From assembly GCA_009763385.1 (NCBI GenBank), contig CM019828.1:26280751-26344750 (forward strand): 64,000 nt of DNA. Direction: 5' to 3'. Under the pieces are notes generated by a model, which saw only the letters and a program-made list of their open reading frames with translations, had not been told where the DNA came from and did not search any database. Position numbers and translations under genes: made by a program. This DNA is from Coix lacryma-jobi var. lacryma-jobi. Lineage: Eukaryota > Streptophyta > Magnoliopsida > Poales > Poaceae. The stretch's first letter is position 1. Every line of letters starts with the position of its first letter. Shown in pieces: positions 58,312-64,000 of this stretch.

Positions 58312-58808
58312 CTGGGTCTATAGTTGAGCAACCGGGCCGCCCGGCCCGGCACGACCCGGGCCCAAGTTGGACACGGCCCGATCGGGCCGGACCGGCCAAG
58401 GCACGGTGGACCACCGTACTGTGCCAAGGCGGGCCACTAGGCCGCACCCTTGGCCCAGGCACGGCCCTATCGGATCACGGGCCAGCCCAAAGACCCGTAG
58501 GCCGACCGGGCCCAACAGACCCGCCAGCAAAAAAAAACATATATATTTACATTTATAAGTATATTTTTATATTTATATTTATATATTTTTATATATATAT
58601 TTATATTTATATTTCCATATATATATATCGTGCCGTGTCGGGCCGACCCATGGGCTGAGGGTGCGGCCCTGGCACAACCCACTGCGGGCTTCAGGCCGGC
58701 CCGGACCCGGTAGCTACCGTACTGTGTTGGGTTTGGGCCGTGCTGAATCGCCGTGCTTTGGGCCGTGCCTCTGGCCCACGGGCTCCATGCTCAACTTTAC
58801 CTGGGTCT
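58312..58808. mobile_element. hAT-like MITE, 481 bases
   Basis: Element 58320-58800 flanked by the 8-base duplication CTGGGTCT (58312-58319 and 58801-58808). Ends share GTTGAGCA in inverted orientation. The outer parts are rich in GGGCC and CCGGGCC, the centre (58530-58640) is an AT-rich TATATTTATATT run. Eight-base duplications are typical of hAT. No coding sequence. Confidence 0.72.
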
Positions 58809-59914
58809 CGTCCGTCCGCGCGCTCGTACGTCGTCCGTCTGCCTGGCCGTGGCCCGTGGCCGGCCTGGGATGGGTCCTGGTATGCGTAGGAGTACTAGTA
58901 GTAGTATTTCGTTAATCGCCGGCGACGTACGATTAGCTCGGTGGCAACCGCTGCGGGGCCCGATCCGAGCTCATCGCAACCGGCCGGCAGTCTGCCAGAG
59001 GAAGAGAGGATGATTCTCACCCCCGCGCGCCCCCTCGTGCAACACCCGCACGCACGCATGCAGGCGCAGGCCACAACAGCGCCGGTGAGTCCGCCGAGGC
59101 GGACGTGACGGGCGCCGCGGGGCCCGCGCGGCCGCAGCGCCGGTCGGCCGCCTGGCCTCCCGGGATCCTCTACGACAACAGCCTGGAATTCGTCCACGCA
59201 TGATGCACTCCTTCCAACCCCGGTCCACTTGCTTTGCTCCCCAGAGAGCGCCCGTGCGTCCCTGTCGGGCCCAGCAAGGCCGGGAAAGGAGGGCGTGATG
59301 CCACCACCTTCTTTCGTTTCGTCGTCGTCCACGGGCGCCGCCTCCCTGCGTCGCCTGGCCGTACGCCCGTACCAGTGTCGCGTGTCGACCACCACCGGTG
59401 GCTGGTGGCTGGTGGCTTGTGGCTGGTGGTGCGCTGGTCTATCTGCGTGCTCGCCCGCCGGTATCGTACCAGCCCCGCACGGACGCCGCTGTAGCCGCGT
59501 TCGTGCATGACGCGGCGCCTGCGCCTGCCACCCGGACCCGGCCGGTGGTGTCCGTCACCCACGGACCACCGCCGCGCGTTCCTGTGCCAGCGTCATTGGT
59601 ACACCGTACACGAACACGCGCGCCCGCCATGGGAACGGTGGGAACGGTGTGCCGGACTCCGGATGCGGAACGGTGCCGCGGCGGTTAACAAAAAAAACAG
59701 AGGCGGCGGGACCGCCATCCGAACCGGCGGGCAGACACATTTCCAGCCAGGCAGACACCTGTACAATTTCTATTTTGATTTCTTCCGTTAACGAACCGAC
59801 GGGCCCAATATGCTCAGCCGAACTATTGATAAACCAAATCAGTTTTTACAATTGATTCCTATTATCAATTGTCGATGGAATATTACCATTTTATAACACA
59901 AAAATGAAACCTTT
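58809..59914. other. Region without recognised gene
   Basis: 1.1 kb, GC-rich to 59700, then AT-rich. Frames exist on both strands but have no recognised domain, repeats or splice structure. A plus-strand TGGTGGCTGGTGGC simple repeat lies near 59395-59430. Confidence 0.5.
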
Positions 59915-60123
59915 ATGTTGACGAGTCCATTTTGTTAAAACTGACAAAAGATTTCTTCCTTTAATGAATAATAGGTTTCACCCAATTGAGCTATACTCAG
60001 TTCGTAGCCACTGACCAAATCTCTTCATCACTCAGTTAAAATTGGGTTAAAATTGACAAAGGATTTACCTAATTGGGCTTAAATCTTCAGCTTTGCATGA
60101 ACGTTTGTATTTTCTTAGATTTA

Positions 60124-61372
60124 GGTCTTGTTTAGTTGCTTCCTAAAAAAAAATCACCTATCACATCAAACATTAGAAGACATGCATGGAGTATCAAGGC
60201 AAAATAGCCATTTTGGCCCCTCAACTATCGCGCAAGGCTCAGTTTGGCCCCTGAACTATCAAAACGTCTAATTTAGTCGTTAATCTTCTGATTTGCATCT
60301 CAATCTAATCCATGCTTTTTCATTGCCCGACATGTGGACAGCTCTAGAAGCAAAATGACTCTCGTGTCCCTCCCTAATTCTTCACCTTGCGTGGCCATTC
60401 ACGGAGATACCGTCTCCACCGTTTCCTCCTCTCGCCGTCACCCACTCTTTCTTCTTCATCAGGCGCTAGATGAGGCCAGCCACTGTTCCCTCACCTGCAT
60501 CATTGGAGTCATGGAGGCCAACTGCCCGTGGAGCCACAACCACCCGTTGCCAATGTTTTATCACTGATAGCCTGCCACGGAGGTACTCGGGACAGTTGTT
60601 CGGGCTACGACGAATCGAAACTTGGCGGTTTTGGCAACAGGACGAACAACTTACATTTTGAGAAGGAAGACAATTGATCTATTGTAATAGATGAATTAGT
60701 TGTTGTACATGATCTTCCTCCCTGTTCTCTCTCTAGCAGATCAGTTTCGTGGACCTTTCAATATTTCCTGATATATTAGTAATTACCTGCTATAGAGTCT
60801 TTCATTATCTTCTCAAGCCAAAAACCTAACCTACTTATGCAGCCGCCATGGAGAAAAGAAAAGGAAGGAAAGGGCGGAGAAAAAAGCCGTGAAGGGGTGC
60901 CTGCCTAGTAAAGAAATAAGAGAGGGGCAGGTTAGACATTTTCGCATGTCATCTGTCCAGATGTCCGGCCATCAAGGCGAATGGATGAGATTGAGTCAGA
61001 AATCATAAGATTAAGGGTCAAAGTGGACGTTTTGATAGTTCAAGGGCCAAATTGAGCTTTGCGCAATAGTTGAGGGGCCAAAACGGCTATTTTGCCGAGT
61101 ATTAAATATAGACTAATTATAAAACTAATTTGTCAACCAGAATTTACATCACGAGACGAATCTATTGAGCTAAATTAATCCATGATTTGACAATGTGGTG
61201 CTAATAAACATGTGCTAATGATAAATTAATTAGACTTAATAGATTCATCTCATTATGTATTGTACGACAGGTAATTAGTTTTATAATTAATATATTTTAA
61301 ATAAACTAAATTAGTGCCACAAACTTTGATGTGACACTTCCCCAAAAAAATTTGCAACAACTAAACAAAGCC
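60124..61372. mobile_element. MITE with CTTGTTTAGTTG ends, split by the MULE-type MITE
   Basis: Ends GGTCTTGTTTAGTTG and CAACTAAACAAAGCC. The internal words ACATGCATGGAGTATTAAAT (joined across the insertion) and GAGACGAATCTATTGAGC are those of a MITE family very common in grasses. It is interrupted at 60197/61097. Its superfamily was not decided. Confidence 0.78.
60189..61105. mobile_element. MULE-type MITE, 899 bases
   Basis: Element 60198-61096 with perfect ends GGCAAAATAGCC and GGCTATTTTGCC, arms about 130 bases (CCCCTCAACTAT, GGCTCAGTTTGGCCC words inverted at the far end). Flanked by GAGTATCAA (60189-60197) and GAGTATTAA (61097-61105), a 9-base duplication with one mismatch as in Mutator-like elements. 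A 77-codon plus-strand frame in the middle has no recognised domain. Confidence 0.85.
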
Positions 61373-61598
61373 TAAATCTAACAAAATACAAACGTTCATG
61401 GAAAGCTGAAGATTTAAACCCAATTGGGTGAATCCTTTGTCAATTTTAACCCAGTTTTAACTAAGTGATGAAGAGATTTGGTCAGTGGTTTACAAACTGA
61501 GTATAGCTCAATTGGGTGAAACCTATATTCTTTAAAGGAAGAAATCTTTTGTCAATTTAAACAAAATGGACTTGTCAACAACAAAAGCCCAAAATGAC

Positions 61599-61604
61599 TT
61601 TATT
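61599..61604 (-). terminator. Candidate poly(A) signal of the ligase-family gene
   Basis: AATAAA on the minus strand, about 195 bases after the stop codon at 61797 and at the very edge of the outer inverted-repeat element. Confidence 0.4.
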
Positions 61605-61796
61605 AATTTTGAAATTTGTCAATCCAGCTGAGGCACTTGGAGATGCTCATAAGAATATGATATGCGCGTATGTGAGGGCAGGACCTGTTTTAAAAAAAAT
61701 GCTGTCGGTTGAGTGACCATAATGTCGGACTCAAAGTTGCATGAATTCACAGCTCGCCTATAATTGCTCAGATTTCAGAACAAAAAACAATCATGG

Positions 61797-62033
61797 TCAT
61801 GCTTCGACTTTCTGTACTAGGGATTCTTTGGAGGAAACAATTTCCTCTAGGTCTTGTTGTGACACCAGCTTTGTAGAAGGCACAAATTCTTCACCACCGG
61901 AAAGAACTGCTTGTAGATCCATGGGCTGAACTGAGAAGTGTTCTCCAAGGACCGCAATAACCCCATCGGTGAAAACTGACCGCGTAGGAATATACTCCTT
62001 CATGCGGCACAGGAAATCTGTGTGGTTTCTTGC
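61797..62033 (-). CDS. Ligase-family gene, last exon
   Basis: 79 codons with stop, after acceptor CTTTACAG. Begins ARNHTDFLCRMKEY and ends ESLVQKVEA, a plausible C-terminal domain with a charged tail. Confidence 0.88.
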   Translation of the reverse strand, partial: ARNHTDFLCRMKEYIPTRSVFTDGVIAVLGEHFSVQPMDLQAVLSGGEEFVPSTKLVSQQDLEEIVSSKESLVQKVEA

Positions 62034-64000
62034 CTGTAAAGAAAATGAGAAATCTACATTAATGGTGAACATTTTGAGTTGACAATCACCTTTCGTTTGT
62101 AAAAAAATGAGAGATACCATATATCTGAAATAGGCTCAGTTCAAGTGTAAAACATACACAACCAGGAACATGAGTGGTACTGCCACAGAAATAAGTACAC
62201 TTTAACTGCAAGATTTTCAAAGTTGAAGGTATTTTTAGCACAAATGAAAAATCATGCATTAATGGAGTGTTTGGTTATGGGAATCAGTCCATACTAGATG
62301 AGGTGATGCATTACGAATCTATTCATCAAATTTAGAAGAATGACCTCATTACTCATACTAATACTAATTATTAACTTATGAGGAATGAGGTGATGATGAT
62401 CAACTCATTCTATTCCACAAATCAATAAAAAAACTAAAGAATAAGATCACTTCATTCTACAAAACATGCCTTCAGTCCTTCACATTACAAACTCGATGAT
62501 TATTCAGTTACAGCTCTTTCCTGTGTAAAGTGGGTCAATGATTGCACTGAGTTTTGGCAATCCATGTCATTACTAGGCAATACTTCCACAGTCAAAAGTT
62601 CCACCAGAAATCAACTAGCATAGCCAAGCTGCTGTCTGACACTACTGGTCATCATTGCACTATTTTGTGCAACGCCAGATCCTTGCATCTAATAATTGAT
62701 AAAAAACCAAACTGTTTTATTTCTACCCAGCACTTTTCATCTCCTCTAGGTTATCATTCAAGTACAACAATAAAGCACTTGGAGTAAAACCCATCTAACT
62801 TTTCAGGTTTCAGTATACTAAAGCACTTACAGTAAAAACCCATTTAACTATCCAAGCTTTATTATTAGTACTGCTCAACCCTTTGTCTGGCAATCACTGT
62901 TAAAACTTTTTCTTACACAATATATACACATGCAGTAATCACTAATGCTGGTAAGTAAGCCATGATTAACCAACTTCAACAGTTCTTGGACCTTACCAGA
63001 TCAAGGTATCATAACAATTAATGATAGTTCACATCAATAAGGGGCAAAAGTTGACTTTGGTAGTCATGGAAAACATTATGACACCATCTGGAAAAAAAAA
63101 CTAACAGAGACTTGTAAAGCGTGTTCAATGTTTTACCCTTCAACTACTCATGTACAGGTTTCCTACCTGATTACCTCTGAGTAACATCTATCAAAACTAA
63201 AGATGCTCAAATTTGATAATCTCATTGAAGAAGCTCGTGCTAAACATCATTCTCGATGCCTATGCACAAAGGATGCCAAAACCAGATCAGGAAATAAACA
63301 GATAGGATCATACCAGTCGATATTCAGGTGCACGCTTTGGGATTTTAAGATAATCCATATTTTTCACATCATAATCCCACAAGAACGATGTGTGATGAAC
63401 CCAGCGATTTTTTGTTATTGACTGAGCATTTCCGCCAAACTTTCGATGATTAAATGCGTAGTCTGAAAAAACAAATGCATAATAAGTTAATCACTTGGAC
63501 AGTATTGCAGATCCTAAGCATTGAAAATCAGATTCCCAATATATTTGGATACATGCTGGTGACAAGGTAGCAGATCCTCAGAATTGAAAATCAGATTCCC
63601 AACATTTTGGATACATGCTGGTGACAATGTTATCATCAACGAATGTAAATTTGAATCTTGTTATCTAGAAATAGATTATGTTCAATGAAGGATAGTAAAC
63701 TGTGTCCACTTAAACGTAAGAAAAAAAAAAGCCTTAATTTTCTATCCTTAAAGGATATACTGGGATACAATGCATTCGAACATGGAATTTTCGCTCACTG
63801 TAGGAAATAGAATATTAAAGTGGCAAATGATGAAACTTGGTGCTGATTTTCCATACCATTCTCACGTAGATGAAATTCACCAAATCTGTCAAAAACTCTG
63901 CCATATAGCTGACCACTCCATGACATGATGTCCCGTGGAAAGGGCTGCAGCCCAGCAATGGCATTCTTGTTGCAAATGAAAGTGACAAACACCGTTCCCT
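61797..64000 (-). CDS. Biotin/lipoate A/B protein ligase family gene, last three exons
   Basis: Three exons on the minus strand: 64000-63857 (continues outside the window), 63462-63314 and 62033-61797. Splice sites are GTATGG with CAG, and GTATGA with CAG, and phases agree. The joined peptide has the blocks TVFVTFICNKNA, GLQPFPRDIMSWSGQLYG, DRFGEFHLREN, AFNHRKFGGNAQSI, RWVHHTSFLWDY and RNHTDFLCRMKEY. The RKFGGNAQ and HHTSFLWD blocks are hallmarks of the LplA-like branch of the biotin/lipoate protein ligase fold (PF03099), where they line the lipoyl-AMP site. Family members attach lipoate or octanoate to lysines of 2-oxoacid dehydrogenase subunits or GcvH. Substrate and compartment cannot be told because the N-terminus is missing. 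The 3' exon ends 78 codons after its start with TGA. This is the only host gene recognised. Confidence 0.88.
62034..63313 (-). other. Intron of the ligase-family gene
   Basis: 1,280 bases, AT-rich. Around 62265-62475 it contains words such as TGTTTGGTTATGGGAATC and GAATGAGGTGATGATGATCA reminiscent of a decayed MITE, without clear ends. No exon-like frame was seen. Confidence 0.7.
63314..63462 (-). CDS. Ligase-family gene, penultimate exon
   Basis: 149 bases from acceptor TTTTTTCAG to donor GTATGA. It carries the AFNHRKFGGNAQSI block, the adenylate-binding signature of the family. Confidence 0.9.
63507..63627 (-). repeat. 63-base tandem duplication in an intron
   Basis: GCAGATCCT(A/C)AG...GGTGACAA occurs at 63507 and again at 63570, with few differences, in the intron 63463-63856. 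Confidence 0.9.
63857..64000 (-). CDS. Ligase-family gene exon, cut by window edge
   Basis: Reads GTVFVTFICNKN onward and ends inside the Asp codon of LREND at donor GTATGG. Phase 1. The upstream part of the gene is outside the window. Confidence 0.88.

Larger units (their letters stand above)
59915..61590. mobile_element. Outer inverted-repeat element
   Basis: Arms at about 59915-60123 and 61374-61590 are inverted copies (GTTGACGAGTCCATTTTG against CAAAATGGACTTGTCAAC, and CACCCAATTGAGCTATACTC on the way in). Arms over 200 bases suggest a MULE-like or foldback element. A target duplication was not identified. Its centre is occupied by the MITE below. Confidence 0.7.

Noticed and set aside
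58895..59688. Frames of 80-166 codons on both strands near 59 kb
   Set aside because: GC-rich chance frames without recognisable motifs.

Overview
The window is a stretch of plant nuclear DNA, almost certainly from a grass. The evidence is several SIRE/Opie-type Copia elements, two large Tat-type Gypsy elements, CACTA elements with TTTGCCGAG subterminal repeats, grass-type MITEs, and one intron-containing host gene at the right edge. The CACTA and LTR types suggest a panicoid grass (inference). No bacterial operon, CRISPR array, rRNA or intact tRNA gene was seen.

Left part (1-41025) is a nest of LTR retrotransposons. A Copia LTR fragment (Copia-3, 26949-27595 and 40859-41019) is the oldest layer. 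It was hit by Copia-2 (only its 3' end is visible, 24785-26948) and by minus-strand Gypsy-2 (27596-40858). Copia-2 was hit by Copia-1 (1-9324 plus 24277-24784), whose 3' LTR was split by Gypsy-1 (9325-24271, target duplication GTGGT). LTR divergence counted by eye agrees with this order: about 2.5% for Gypsy-1, about 3% for Copia-1 and about 10% for Gypsy-2. Copia-1 has an intact pol and a gag with two stops. Gypsy-1 has gag-pol with five stops plus a five-exon gene on the opposite strand with its own TATA box. Gypsy-2 has a similar opposite-strand gene and decayed gag-pol. It also contains a piece of a second Gypsy element and a Harbinger-type MITE.

Middle part (41026-53170) is a small CACTA element split by minus-strand Copia-4 (41830-52526, target duplication GTTCT). 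Copia-4 belongs to the same broad family as Copia-1 but is a deletion derivative: its gag lacks the capsid region and its pol is reduced to scraps. Its gag is broken by a CACTA-type MITE that carries a tRNA-like sequence.

Right part (53171-64000) is GC-rich sequence without a recognised gene, a second CACTA element (54986-58137, target duplication GGT) with a foldback of about 535-base arms, a 481-base hAT-like MITE, and three inverted-repeat elements nested like an onion (59915-61590). The last three exons of a minus-strand host gene of the biotin/lipoate A/B protein ligase family follow (61797-64000, 5' end outside the window). It is the only convincing host protein gene.

Working logic: the retrotransposon genes encode capsid, protease, reverse transcriptase, RNase H and integrase for copying and reinsertion. 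Most copies here are broken and would need help from other copies. The MITEs and the small CACTA encode no protein and depend on transposases from elsewhere.
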